DNA of 64,000 bases from Lingula anatina (Eukaryota > Brachiopoda > Lingulata > Lingulida > Lingulidae). Numbering within the stretch: the first letter of the stretch is position 1; each line of letters begins with the position of its first letter. The notes beneath the pieces are model-generated. The model searched no databases. It had not been told where the DNA came from and worked only from the letters and a program-made list of their open reading frames with translations. Position numbers and translations under genes: made by a program. This document shows, piece after piece, positions 47,774-60,373 of this stretch. The stretch is from NCBI RefSeq assembly GCF_001039355.2, contig NW_019775774.1:1-64000 (forward strand), given 5' to 3'.

Positions 47774-49433
47774 TTACCTGCAGATGTATATGTTGACAGG
47801 TAAAAGCTTCGAATTGCCAGAAACTTTGCAAATAATTTTTTCATTAATTTTCATCATCTTTGAGACACGCTTACAGACACTCAGTGGTGATTCGGCGCCA
47901 AATATAGGCATCCTGGTAACTCTGTAGTATTTCAGCAAACGGTGGACGGCGGCATAATGTTCCTTCTGTGCCTGCATGCAGCGTGGGTCCCACGTCCATT
48001 CCACCGTTTCAAAATTGAATAGATTTCTGTGAAGGGCATTCCTGTTAAAATACTTGCACTGTTTTGGACAAATATGGAAACCTCCTGAGAAACATAAACC
48101 CTCCATCATAGCTTGAGGAGCGTAGACATGCTTGTCGTAGGGGGTAAAGAGTAACTCAGAAGACCTGGGCCTGTGGTACTTCCAGTGAATCGAGGTTCTG
48201 GCTACAGGCTGATGTTCTTTCTCCGAAAAATTCTCACGATAATATTCTATGGGCACTCGTCCAGAGCTCTTACCCTTCCATTTATCGTTTGGATACATCT
48301 GGATGCGGAATTCGTAGTCATCCCTGTGGAAAGTATATATGTATTGACACATCATATTGAACTGCGCCACACCCAGGTATGATTTCGAAATACTTGCAAA
48401 TACTTCGCTAAACGACATGTTGTGTTTATTTTCAAGAAAACGTCTCAATTCAATAATATGGCTTACTTTAATAATCACGGGGAAGTAGGCCATACATCGA
48501 AGTACTTCCGGCTCACCAAAAAGAAACTGTGTCTTTTCGGCTGCAGCGGGCCAGTAATCATCATTAAATTGTCCAACAATTGCAAATACAATAGGTTTCC
48601 CGCCAATGAAAAGATCTTCAGGGGTAACCATAGTTACGAATAATGTGTCGGTGTCAACAAAACCAACATACTCTGACTGAGTATAGTTCTCAGGATAGAA
48701 CATCGACCACTGCTGGCGATTGTGGCCTATGGAATTATATGCATGTGGGTTAGGATCTTCATAATGTACTTCCAGATTAGGACTTGTGAGCCTTAATTCA
48801 CTGCCAAGCTTGTGGTCCAGAACAGATTCGTTGTCCAGAACGATGACCACCTTGGTGTCATTCGGCCAGAATAGACGCATGCTTTGCATTAAGATATTGT
48901 CATATAAGTCCCTCGTTTTGTGGAACATTCGTACGAATATGACAAAACTCGGTAGATTCTCCCAAGGATTGTCTGTTAATAGAGTAACATTTGAGGCTGT
49001 TAGATTAAGGTTGTAATGGGTGTATATCTCAAAAGTAACTAAATACATAAATTGCGGCTAAATACATAAAAAAATGAAATGGAATGTGTATGAATAAAGT
49101 TTACTATAGCCAACACACCATCATACATGTACAAACATTGTTTATTAAGTCATTCTGATCATTTTGATCAAATTTATAAATACCTAAAACCCAATGCCTT
49201 TTTTTTTTTACATTTTACGAGTACCTAATTAAATTACCTGATAGACAGTGACCATGACCATCCTGCTGCTTTGTCTCGGCAACACCAGGGTCCCGTGAGC
49301 CTTGAAATGTCTCCGACCTATATGGGCCCACAGTTCTGCCCCTTTGCAGAATATTCAAGTAACTTATGAAACACATGAGGATTAATAAAGCGGTGAATAA
49401 AAACGTAAACAACGTACGCCGTGGCCAATTCAT
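47774..49433 (-). CDS. Type II glycosyltransferase-like protein, family unassigned
   Basis: Two exons on the minus strand: 49433-49238 and 49038-47774, joined in phase 1, giving 486 residues. Exon 1 supplies a short basic N-terminus and a hydrophobic anchor (TLFTFLFTALLILMCFISYL), the plan of Golgi glycosyltransferases. Exon 2 carries a GT-A-like region with WPNDTKVVIVLDNES, a stretch leading to the DTD metal motif at residues 194-196 (YVGFVDTDTLF), and several conserved-looking Trp and Cys residues towards the C-terminus. Donor and sugar are unknown, and I cannot place it in a CAZy family. It is not similar in detail to the GT8 pair next door. The second exon also has an in-frame ATG at 49048, but it lies before the splice acceptor. 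Confidence 0.78.
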
Positions 49434-50479
49434 CACAGTTGTGCAGTTACCTCCTTACATACGTGATAGTCCGAATGGGTCAGGCTGATGATACACGTAG
49501 CTGCAATTTTTTGCAGTTCACTCGTCTACTTTGGGCTATTAAGACATTAAGTTTATTCATGTCAGCTGGTGAACAAGGGTCGGATCTATAAAAAAGACAT
49601 AGTTTCCTATCGTGTTGCCAAGCATTATGAGAAGTTAAACTATTTTTTATGCTCTGACCCTAGATAGTTGGACTTACAGGTTCACACAGGGGTCACTTCA
49701 GATAAATAAAAGGAAGAAATGCGCAGTCGTCATAAGCGAAAACAATCCAATCCGTATATATAGTTCAAGAAGTGAGATGTAAGTGGCATATCATATTCTT
49801 CTTGTCGACCATGAAAGTAACAAATTACGTCAACGCGATTACGTATAGTGTAACTAGCATGAAATTCTCATTTGTATGCATGGCCTCAACATGTGCAATT
49901 TAAGCCTACAACTGCTAAGGGCGCCGAACGATGCACTGCAATTGTTGTACATTCTCCGTGATGCTTAACTTTACGTACTTATTGATACACTGTCGGTGAA
50001 CCCCCCCCCCCCCCCCGTGCATTTTGAAGACTCATATGGTCATGACAAGAAGGTATCTTAAAATTCGACTAAAATAATTTTTCTATCATAAGTATTATTG
50101 CTATACCTATACTTAAGCCACTAAACGGGGCAAGATAGGAAACCAAATCGAATATGAGCAAGAGGTTAATTCTTCAAGATGGTCAGCAGAGAGGGGTTAT
50201 GTGAGGTGTTCAAAATGTGAGTTAGTAAATTTAATAATAAGTTGTTAAAAATTTTAACTACATAATTATTGTTTATAATTGCGTCCTTTACACACATTTA
50301 TTATCTCTTGATTATTATACTCTAAATATGTGTGTGTCCCTCCCACCTCATTTTTGATCGGTTCTATACCGTGTTAATTGTTGTCGAATGTCCTGTCCAT
50401 ACAATCTGTACTCTATCTTAGTTACAACTTATTTCGAAGATATTTGGATGAGAGAGAAAAACGTGCACATCTAGTGAAT
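49434..50479. other. 5' flank of the glycosyltransferase-like gene
   Basis: No coding sequence seen; a C-run near 50000-50015. Confidence 0.45.
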
Positions 50480-50670
50480 AGCTACACGAATACTGGGACA
50501 CGCATGCCCGTGACCAATGCAAGTCAGTGGAGTTACCACGGAACCGAAGAAGCTTCGGTTGTATCCCAGTGCCAATATTCTCCTTAACCACCGAGAATGG
50601 CACTTCGAACATTTATGTCCCAGCTATCACAGTTGAGAGTTCAGGTGTGGCATTTTATCACTGTTGAAGT
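50480..50670 (+). pseudogene. Ig-like domain relic 1
   Basis: Two short plus-strand pieces read TNASQWSYHGTEEASVVSQ and NGTSNIYVPAITVESSGVAF followed by YHC, in different frames. These resemble the C strand (W-S-Y) and the F strand (S-x-G-x-x-x-Y-x-C) of an Ig V-type domain. Stops and frame breaks exclude a product. A similar relic is at 60374-60620. Assignment is tentative. Confidence 0.35.
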
Positions 50671-50779
50671 ATGTGATGTATATTTACCCTCATGAACTTT
50701 TGTCTGGTAAGATACATGTTCACGCCCTGTAAGGGGTTATACTGTACTGTTACTACCATATGGTTTCACGATTTTATAA

Positions 50780-51055
50780 ATGAATAGCCGTAAAAAGGAC
50801 GTTAGACCTACTGTATTGCCTGACACTGAAAATGCTTCTGTCAGACTGTGTGAATGCGTTCAAATGCTGTCGAAACTTCTTTCCAAAGGTAAAGATAAAA
50901 GTGGGTCCCTTGATCTTTCGGATAATCTCCCTTCGTTCAAAATGTATCACAAATCAGTCAGTCAACAGTGTCTGCAAACACCTCTTTCTAAAACATTTTC
51001 TTTCGTAATCCTTAAACGTTTTCTGAATACATCCCCATCTCATGGCAGATTGTGA
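50780..51055 (+). other. Open frame of 91 codons, unassigned
   Basis: ATG-initiated frame without recognisable domain. A possible donor (ccaaag/gtaaag) at 50888 would make the first part an exon. It might belong to the Ig-like relic. Weak support. Confidence 0.2.
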
Positions 51056-51171
51056 AATCATCATGAAAACTGGATAAAACTTTGTACTTGCAATGAACTC
51101 TTTGATATTCAGGGCAGGGTGATGTTTTTCCTTGGAAATACATATATTACTAAGTATCCTATTTCTAAACA

Positions 51172-51205
<34 letters not shown>
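51172..51205. repeat. (AAT)n microsatellite
   Basis: About 11 units, followed by ATT units; in the 3' flank of lectin gene B. Confidence 0.9.
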
Positions 51206-51206
<1 letters not shown>

Positions 51207-52987
51207 TATTATTATTGCTGTTTTATTATTATTAATTTTTTATGTTGGTTAGGTGTTTTTCAGATGTATGATACGTGATAATGGCGGTCTTCCGAGATAA
51301 CTTACACGTAACTGTGGTAATATATCATACGAGAAGAAAAGACGTGTCAGAGCTCGCGTGCTGTTATATTTCAACCTTTCAGCGATAATGTTTGAATCAT
51401 AAGTGCCGGGAATATCTTCTTAGAAAGCAAAACAAAGTTAAGTGACGGCCAAATGTGGTTAATACAATGTATGTACATTTGTCCAATAGTCTGTAAATTA
51501 AGGGAAAAAAAAGTATCCGCGGACACATTCTATTTTAGTACCACACTTGCAAGTTCTGATACCACCGCCATTCAAATCAGGCGAAAATTGGACTGCGTTT
51601 ATGTTCTCGCAACAGAATGAACCCGATTGGCAAACAGTTCAATTTGTTTGCGATGAAGCGTAAACAGAACATCTTTGCATGCACGTGTTTTTTAATGTTG
51701 ATATTTGAACTGGCATGTGTTTCGTTCCCGTGGGTTTTTCCTTCTATGGCTTATAATGCCATTCTTATGATCGTTCTTGTCGATTGCTTTTAATTCGGTA
51801 TCATGCACATTCTGTATTGAGTATGAATTCCAAAAAGTATGTGTTTTGTTTACGCAGATGTTATTAAATTTGAGCCTTAAAGTGAGAGATACATTATTTA
51901 TGAGTTCAATTCTTAACCGTCAACTTATTTTGCCAAGGATATCGATTCAGTACATCAGTGTTTGCCTTGTTTTAACCTTGTTTTATTGGGCTGTATTGTA
52001 CAACATAATTTTTTCCAGGAAATATTACTTTTCTTTCACAAAATTGTGTTTTACAACAGCATCCGGCCATTGCGTGTTCTGCTTTAACTTTGAAATTTGA
52101 ATATTTAAGATAAATATCGCGATGTCTTATTCTTGCTCGTTAAAAGCACACAGTATGCGTTAGAACTTAATATATTGTACTTTTCTCACTGAGGCTTTCT
52201 GCAAAATTCTCGTTATCGCCAAATACGCATGAACCCTAATAAAAACCATTCAAATAAGAGCAATCTCTTATCCAGTTTTTAAGTGGCGAATTTGTAATTT
52301 AACCGCCACGACTGAAATTCAGCAGGCTATATAGCTGTCAGATAAAGGAGTTACTCAAAAATAAAGTACATGATCTGAAAAGCGGCTATGTAGATTTTGA
52401 TTGTTTGAACGTATTTGGAGTTGGTAATACCTCAGGAAAAATGAGAGGAAAAACGATTTTACCAGGAAAATCAATACCCATTGTATAGGGTATATCAGCA
52501 AGACTTTTATTTAATGAGGATCGATGCAATGCTTGGTTTCACTTCTGATTGGAGTCAAATACAAATCAATTCTGCTTAAGATTTTATTTTTAATTTTATA
52601 CATTATGTTAAAAATATGCCCATTATTTTCACATTCTGATATTCATTTGTTTTCCAAGCGTTCGTTTATCCCAGAATAATGCAAATACGAGTGGAAGTAA
52701 TTCAAATTAACCAGCATAAAGCTAATTTTTAAATTGTTAAAACAGTTGATAATTAAGGTACAGTACATTTAGCATAAGAACAAGATATTGTTGGCGAAAG
52801 TACGCGCATTATATATTAGTTCAATAAACAGTCTTAGGGAATGGAAGTGAATACATAACACCTGGGTTTCACGTATAGCATTATGATCATCAACACACTT
52901 ACTAGCAGAATGAAAAATGTACATTTAATAAAGCATTTTGATCTCACCCAAAAAGTGATTCCGCCTTGTTCAAAAGACTCTCTCAGT

Positions 52988-53255
52988 CTACACTGCACCA
53001 AAGCAGTTATCTTCATAATAGTCATAACCAGCACCTGCCTGCAAGTCGCCGGATTGGGCAGTACTGGGCAGTAGTTCGCAGGTACATTGGCCATTTCCGG
53101 TACAGAGAACGTTTATAGCCGCACACTCCCAGTGCTGCATACAGGAGATGCTGCATTCAGTAAGACTGCGGACATTCAGCGTAGATATGGGTGAGAGGGA
53201 TGCTCGAGCACCTGCTCCTACCAGCTGGAACGTGGTTGTGCTTGGAAAACCTGAA

Positions 53256-53306
<51 letters not shown>

Positions 53307-53343
53307 CTTCATTGTGTACATCATTGTAGTTTATGGAGGACGA

Positions 53344-53380
<37 letters not shown>

Positions 53381-56300
53381 TTAAACGATGCCCTTTGTTT
53401 TTTTCTCCAGTTTATACTTTTTGAAACTGTATGGAAGCATTTTGTCGGCTTTTGTGGCCTAATTCTTTACCACTGTCAAAAAGGTTATGTTTTTGGTTCC
53501 TAAAGTTAGAAAGTTTGTATCTCAATTGGTTTGTCCGAAAGCAGCATTAAGCAAATTGTTATGGATTGGTTTTGATGAAATTTTAAAAACTACATGGACC
53601 CAAGTGCAAATGATGTACGAACAAAATCTGGGAGCACAATTTTTAACTTGGGATCCGCCTGTATTGAGAAAGATTTATAAGCTATCATATACCGTGAACC
53701 TCCACTTCACATAACTGCAAGGGCAGGTCGTCACTGCCAACTTTAATGATCAAGACATATCGTCCTCTTAGTGGAGACCTACAGGACAGAGACGTGTTCC
53801 CAACAGGTGCCACCCCCGGGTAACTGGCGCAGAGTCTGTACTGGGTGAATGATGAAGTACCCACAAAAGAGTATCCAACTCTCACTTCGAAATTAACCAG
53901 ACGCTCACCTGAAAATGACACGTGACACGATCCCCAACTTAATTGGCAAATGCTGTGATAGTACTTAGATGCCATGCAGCGGCATATTAGACAAATAATA
54001 AACCGGTTATGCAAATTGCATGTAGTACATAAATGGAAGGATAAATGAAAACATCTCTATATTTGAGAACGTTGTTACATGTAAATTACCTCCTATATCT
54101 TTCTGAACTATTCACTTTTCTCAGTTTATTTTTGCTTCACGCTCTTAGTTAATTTTACATTGTTACATGCATGTACATTAACGAAGCATGGATACCACAA
54201 TAATCAAAGATAAAATTTACTAGTATTTATGAAACTTCATGCATCAATAGAAGAACGGAAGAGAATATCCTAATGTTTTATTAATTTAAAGTGAACCCCC
54301 CCCCACACACACACCCAAATAAATAAATAAATAAGAGGAGAAGAACGCTTACTACAGCATTCGCCTCTGTTTGTTAGTACGACACCAGCCAGTATTGCCG
54401 TGGATTCTAAATCCACCAGCCACCAATTCCCCTGGCCATCCTCTGTATGGGAACAGCTGCCTTGTTGCCAGTTGTCGTCATAGTTACCGTCCACAGCGAG
54501 ACTGGCGTTGTAGGACCCTTCGTACATGTAGGTGGAGCTTTGGTGTGCGGGTTTACCTTTCGCCACATCCCGCGCGCAGCCCCTGCATAGAGGCGCACCT
54601 GTCAGGAGTATTAATAATAATAACTATGATAAGAGTACAAATGATTAAGTAATAATCAACCATAACTAAATTGATTAATTATCGTCAAAATCTTATCATT
54701 TTTTCCTTATCCTATTTTTTTATTTACATTTAAATCAATTAGTTAATTAATCAATTGTTGGATCATCAGCAAAATCTAATCATTTCTTCTTTTGTCCATT
54801 TCTTCCCTATCCTGAACATTTTAAGATATTGACCCATTTGTCACCTAGCTATCCTGAAAATTTTATAGTTAATTATATATTTATTTAATTTATACATCGT
54901 CATCAAATCATAATTATTCTTCCTTGGCTCATTTGTGATCTATCAGGTAAATTTCAGGAACATTTATACAGTTAATTGATTAATTGACTGATTTGTTGAT
55001 TTATTCATTAATTAAAACTTGATAATATCTTCTTCGGGACATTAGTGACATAACTGAACATTTTATCAAAACCCATTGCGCTTTGCGTAATGCTCTCCAC
55101 AGACAAATGATAACGCAAACGTAACATTTCGGTAATTTTCAGCTACAAGTTGATTGTTGCAATTATAATACCAAAATATTTGCTATTATTTTAAAAGAGA
55201 TACAAAAGTAGAAAGGATATTTAAAAATGTACATTTTCAAAGGAATTATACAAACAGCTGAGCACAAAAGTCAATTACAGGGTTGCTACTTAATATGGAA
55301 TATTTTTGATCATTGTTATTTTTGAGTGCTGATTGAAATTTTTTTGGCTTGAATCATTAAAAAAGTATGGCACTGAGTGATAATAACATCCAGTCTTCTG
55401 TTGTGAGATATTTTGGTCAATAATATCAAATCTGACATAAGATGCCATTCAAAAGAAAGGAACACCCCCAGAAAACCATATCAACAGTTTGATGTCAGTA
55501 TAAACTTTAAGATAAGATATTAAAGAAAATGATAGCCTCCGGACAGTTATATGTTACACAGACAAAGAACTCACTACAGTAAATCATGAAAAGTCAGTAA
55601 TTGCGGGTATGACCTCCAGCAGCCGCTTGCAGCGCCCTCATCCCACATGGCATACCCTGTGACACGTTTTTTAGAGTTTTGGTGGGGATTTCATTCCACA
55701 CAGTGATATTTGCCTATCGCAGTTTATCACTATTTACCGGCCGAGGACCCTAGCTATTAATTCTGTGAGTTACATCCGCCCACAGATTTGCAATTGGGTT
55801 CATATCTGGTGAGTTTGCAGGCCAGGGCAGTTGCTGAACACATTGGTTTTGAAGAAAAACAGTGATTCTGCGGCCTCGATGTGGGGTTGCGCAGTCGTCT
55901 CGGTACACAAAGTTGTTCCTGCAGATGACTCTTACCAATCGAAGCATTGTTTGCTGTATAATGTCTCTGTAGGAATCCTGGATGAGGTTGCCTCCTAGAA
56001 AAACCAACTGGTTCTGGGCACCGACATGAAATGCTCCCGAAACAGAGACGTTACCATCCCCTGCTTGCACCCTAGGCAGTACACAATCATTGTTTTATGC
56101 CCCTCGTACACGTCCGTGGACACGGATTCGATGATCAACCCTAAAAAATCCATATCTGGCCTCATCACTGAAAACGCCGTGATTCCAGTGTTTTGCCTGC
56201 AAAAGCACGTGGTCCCCAGCCCATTGCAGACGTTGCTGTATATGACCTGCTGTTAACAGTGGTTTCTCTACTGGCCTTCGTGCAAAATAACCGGCTTGCA

Positions 56301-58463
56301 GAAATATCTTGTTCACGTGGGACCTTGAAACGGGCGTTTGAAAGACATTCTGCCTCTCTTTTCTGAGGACACTGGTTGTCTTTGTACGACCAGCACGGCG
56401 TCCTCTAAGGAGATGGTGATCCTGTCTTCTTGGTGTGATACGCGGATACCCTGGTCGAGGTATTGGAGTAGGTGTCCCTGTTGCAGCATTTCTTTGGAGG
56501 ACATCACAAACGGTTCCTGATAAATGTTGAATTACCTGGCAATGGCTGTCCGTTTCTGGCCATTTTCTCTGAGAGCAAGAATCCCGTAGTAAGCTGCGTT
56601 GCTTAGCTGTCGAACCATATCTTCATTAAGGTACCTGTCAAGTTTCAGAGCGATCCCTTTGTTGCTTCTCTAAACACACCTCAAAGATTGACCAAACCCA
56701 TGGGTTTTTATACAATGGCAGAAATTGCCGAAAAGACCACCCCTCACATTTCTGACCACAGAACATGCAACTGCATGCACCAATTGTTTCGAGAGTTGTG
56801 TGGTAATTAGGTAACACACCTGGCTACGCATGGAGTAACACCTCAGCTTTGGATTTAAAGTAGTTAGAGAGAAATTAAATATTTTGTAGAAAATTTACTC
56901 GCCAAAAAAGAATATTCCATATTTAGTGGTAACCCTGTATTAGGTGGACAGAATTACGTTCCTACCGTATATTGTACTTGCTAGAGACTTCCAACATATC
57001 AAATTTTGTGGAAATTCTTATTTTCTATCATTTGCACCAAAGACACGTTAGGCACTCCTTATTGCCCGTTTTACCACACGCAGACTTACCAAGAAGTAGT
57101 CTTGAAGTAGTCTATATGGCCGCCATACTCTATTATTATCACGGCATCAACGTCTTTGTATGCGTATTTAAATTAAATGCCGACAGACAAATCAAACAGA
57201 ATGGCCTGTAGTTGCTCAGGGTGGTAAATCGCACGGAGTGAGAGTGCTGGGTAGAAGTCTCGCTGATTTTTGAATATTTATAAGGAAACCTTTATATCCA
57301 TCTTTCATATTTTCTCAAGTGATGTACACGTATTATGATATAATGAAGCAGGCCCATTGTATCTTGCATATTGGAAACGAACTTTATCAAATACGTGATT
57401 AATCGATCATGATAAAAAGGCACATACATTTTGATCATTCAGCTGATCTTGTTTCTTCTCTGTCAAAAGACCGTTAACATTAAGCAAATAGCCAGTTTCT
57501 AGTTAATATACGACAAACAGAGTGTTTAAGACACCCGGTAAACCCCCTTTACACAAACAGATTAGTCTTGTGCCTGTTCAATTGTATGGCCAGTTTGCAA
57601 GGTCACTTTTTGGAGGTTCAAAGGAGGCAGCTCAGTTTATATAGGGACTGAAGGTGAATAGGATGTGCACGCGCCACCACCACGGTCACCATGTGGGCGG
57701 TGCAAAATTTCGAACATGTTCAAAACATTCGTATAAAGTTCGCGTTAAGGTGGATTACAGAAGGCGGGTAGTCATCAAACATTGGTGTGGTTGCTGAAAG
57801 GCTGAATAGATTGGATGCTCAATGTTCGGTCAGTTGTCTACACGTAATAGGTGCTATTGTTCTTTTCCGCCATTCAGGGCGATGCTACTGCCACTATTGT
57901 ACCCACATTGTGTCTTCCTTTGCCGACCACAATTGTCCATTGGACAATGAAGACGTTGATCGCTGTAACTCCTCAAAAATGATTTTCAAACTTGAAAAAC
58001 GATGGAGACGTCCATTCCATTTTATCTACTCACTTGTTTTACTGCTGTCTTAGTTGTACGTCATTTCACCCAGCTGCACGGGCATTTTTACACATAGGCA
58101 TTGCAAAGTACATTGGATTTCGTACGTACCCTATATCGTGCAAAAAAGCTCAACTAATCGCTTGCATTATTAACAATGTTTTACTATCGATAATGTTTGT
58201 AACCGGCCTTCCAGTTGGTCCATCAATTATTATTTTAATTTATTCATCTATTTATTTATTTATTTTATTTTGCGTTCACTCTGAAGTGTGCTTGTACTCA
58301 CATTTTGCTTTGCTGAATATTATTGGATTTAGAGTCACAAACCAAACGTTTTTAAGTGTAGTAGAAAATACGATCGCTTCTACAGGTACGTTTAGTGCTA
58401 CTCTCAAATGTCTGACTCACCTAGAACTGTTATAGTAACGAGCAGCAGGCTTAGCAACACCAT
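52988..58463 (-). CDS. F-type lectin with C-terminal PAN/apple domain, gene B
   Basis: Four exons on the minus strand: 58463-58421, 54598-54353, 53908-53693 and 53250-52988, all phase 1, giving 255 residues. Exon 1 gives the signal peptide MVLLSLLLVTITVL and matches the distal first exon of gene A. Domains are as in gene A: fucolectin (LAVDGNYDDNW, WWLVDL) then PAN (TECSISCMQHWECAAINV). The fucose motif keeps His and both Arg at the same spacing, but the central Asp is Glu (NRGECCSER), a conservative change that could alter binding. Exon 2 is 9 bp longer than in A. Intron 1 (3.8 kb) holds a Tc1-type element and a broken proximal first exon (57090-57126). It is an inverted paralogue of gene A. 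The stop is preceded by GAV, as in gene C. Confidence 0.9.
53256..53304. repeat. (ATT)n microsatellite at the gene B exon 4 acceptor
   Basis: Sixteen or so ATT units (AAT on the coding strand) directly before the acceptor atttcag of exon 4. An (AAT)n tract of opposite orientation follows at 53345-53378. Confidence 0.92.
53480..53640. repeat. Diverged copy of the 'cctccgcca' interspersed repeat
   Basis: In intron 3 of lectin gene B; shares 'ttatggattggttttgatga' and 'caaatgatgtac' with the copies at 22080-22320 and 63160-63330. Confidence 0.6.
55278..56937 (-). mobile_element. Second Tc1-type DNA transposon, degraded
   Basis: 1660-bp element with imperfect terminal inverted repeats of about 30 bp (left CAGGGTTGCTACTTAATATG, right complement CAGGGTTACCACTAAATATG) and TA on both flanks (55276-55277 and 56938-56939). 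It lies in intron 1 of lectin gene B. The terminal-only remnant at 21079-21112 belongs to the same family, which differs from the 7.3-kb element. Confidence 0.9.
55750..56650 (-). pseudogene. Tc1-like transposase, inactivated
   Basis: Fragments in shifting frames along the minus strand: an N-terminal DNA-binding region (56650-56313), a middle part with FSDEARYGFF (first Asp), then YRDDCATPHR (second Asp) and NSPDMNPIANLW, where the catalytic Glu of the usual PIENLW is Ala. Frame breaks near 56313 and 56070 and the missing Glu both indicate a dead enzyme. Confidence 0.85.
57090..57126 (-). pseudogene. Broken proximal first exon of lectin gene B
   Basis: Matches the proximal first exon of gene A (23665-23713): ATGGCGG, then 'agactacttcaag', then a donor ttg/gtaagtctg, with some upstream similarity as well. 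In the required phase the fifth codon is TAG, so it cannot provide a signal peptide. Confidence 0.75.
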
Positions 58464-60251
58464 ACTTTTAAGTAAAATTCTGTAGCAAGAGAATGGCTTT
58501 TAAAATGTCCTAGAACAAACAACACCTAAAGCGAGACTGGCGAAAAAAAGCAAAACCGTGGACTGAGTGGATCATTTAGAAGAAACCTTACCCCAATTCC
58601 ACGCTGAATGTAAACAGTGACACAATATCACGCCTTTTTTAATTGTGCCGTTTAAAATCGAAGGTACCCGTGCTTGTAAAAAACTCAGGTGTTTGCACAT
58701 TCACTGTGTATTCTGTTGAAACGCATTTATGCTACACGTAATCTGAGAAAACTTCCGTGACTAAATATTAACAACCGGTCGATAACAGCTGGTTGCAATG
58801 CTGTAATCGCATGCCAATAAAAAGGCGGGGTATATGCTGTTGTGAGGCCCACAAGACACATATTCAACTTTACTCCGAATATGTGTGTGTGTGTGTGTGT
58901 GTGTGTGTCTGATGGACTTGTTTCAAAAAGTTTTATTAAATTCTCGACCATAAAGCAAAATACAGCATGAAACCTAGATGAGATACATGGCAGCTCAGAA
59001 CAGAGCCATGGGCGTCTAATTAAAAATTAATGTCTTCTTGTACAAATATGAGTCACGTCTCTTTACGTAACAATGCTTTCTATTTCGATATGTTGCCTGC
59101 AGCCATAGAAAATGTATAAGTATACATGTAGCATTGTTCTGCGCCATGTTTAACAAAAAAAGACGACAGAAAGACTGTAATCGGGCATAGCGAAGAATGT
59201 TGAAATACACGCTACAACAGAACGTTGTACAAATGTCAAAGGGTATACGCTTAAATTATTTTGGTTTTCTACAACATATTATAGCATGATCATTCATTTG
59301 CAGTGCCCGATCATGTTTCGTGCATTAATGACGAGACTTTGACTCATGACTACACAATAAATTTAAAAAAAAAAAACATTTTTTAAAATAGATACATATG
59401 AATAAAAGCAAATTCGGTTACCTGTATGTAATTATGAGCGTTACCATTTTAAAGTGGCCTTGTTTCTTCAAATGCAATACCGACAAATGGGTACCTGGAT
59501 ATTCTGCAAAAGGGCAGAGGTGGGTTTATCATATGAGTTTGCATCAATATACTGCAGCAACAATGCTGCAAACTAAAAGTTTGTAGTAATGATTTTGCAG
59601 GGGTTTTGAAAGAAAAATATTATTGCTTCTAATTTGCAGCCATATTGCAGCAAATTACACGAATTGATTGCAGTTAGCAGCAATTTTTCAGGCCTGAAAT
59701 GCTACTCAGGGAAGCTAATCTGTTTGTAAGCTGGGGTGACTTCATTCACGTTTCATTTACCTATTGTTTACAAAGGTGGGGCAACAATGGAAATCATCCT
59801 AATTACGCTAAAATGAGGCTGGCGACAATAAACAGCATATGAGGTTAACTTTATTGCGATAAGACTTAAACTTTGTCTCAGAAATCAGTACAAAAAGTAT
59901 CTCACAAATCATGGTGAATACATTAAGTTAATTGCTGTGCATAAGAAAGCAATTCTATTAAGAGAAAAACAACAACGAAAGTATTCCTTAATAAGCTACA
60001 TGTATGTCACATTTTCATTTGTTGGCCCTACTTCATATCAACCAATGTACATGTTGCGTCACTTTCCGAGCATCAAAGAGGACTTGTGTCTGATTGCATT
60101 GGTGCAAATGACGTATTCTAGAACATTGTTTGTGTGCCAGATCCAGCTGATAGTAAACACTGCAAAACCACGCGTGTTTACTGTAAGGCAACTGAAGTAT
60201 CGGTTTATGATATAGAAATGTTGCAGGAAATGTGCTCATTTAATTTTTTAG
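58464..60251. other. 5' flank of lectin gene B, no gene seen
   Basis: 58464-58620 is homologous to 21860-22018 upstream of the distal first exon of gene A. Beyond that, a (TG)n tract at 58882-58908 and no supported gene. Confidence 0.5.
58882..58908. repeat. (TG)n microsatellite
   Basis: About 13 TG units. Confidence 0.95.
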
Positions 60252-60373
60252 ATATGATATGTTATTGATGGTAACTCTCACCACAATTATGCATCAGACC
60301 AAAAGAACTACAGGTAAGAGGAACATACTAATATGTATGCGTAATGGGATTTAAAAAACACACATTGTCCGGT

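Larger units (their letters stand above)
50480..54010. repeat. Tandem duplication of the lectin block, unit B
   Basis: Corresponds in order and orientation to 60374-63640: Ig-like relic, a stretch around 51770-52100 matching 61370-61600 ('gtgagagatacattattta'), the 3' flank of the lectin gene, and exons 4 and 3. The offset is about 9.6-9.9 kb. Unit B continues to at least 58.6 kb, while its partner leaves the window. Confidence 0.85.

Noticed and set aside
51777-52100. 107-codon frame with hydrophobic segments
   Set aside because: Conserved at 61361-61573, but frame and length are not preserved there; similarity reflects the tandem duplication of non-coding flank.
57090-57126. Functional proximal first exon of lectin gene B
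   Set aside because: In the required phase the fifth codon is TAG; the distal exon at 58421-58463 is open and fits.
57992-58435. 147-codon plus-strand open frame
   Set aside because: Lies antisense to first exon and intron 1 of lectin gene B, AT-rich, no domain; chance frame.
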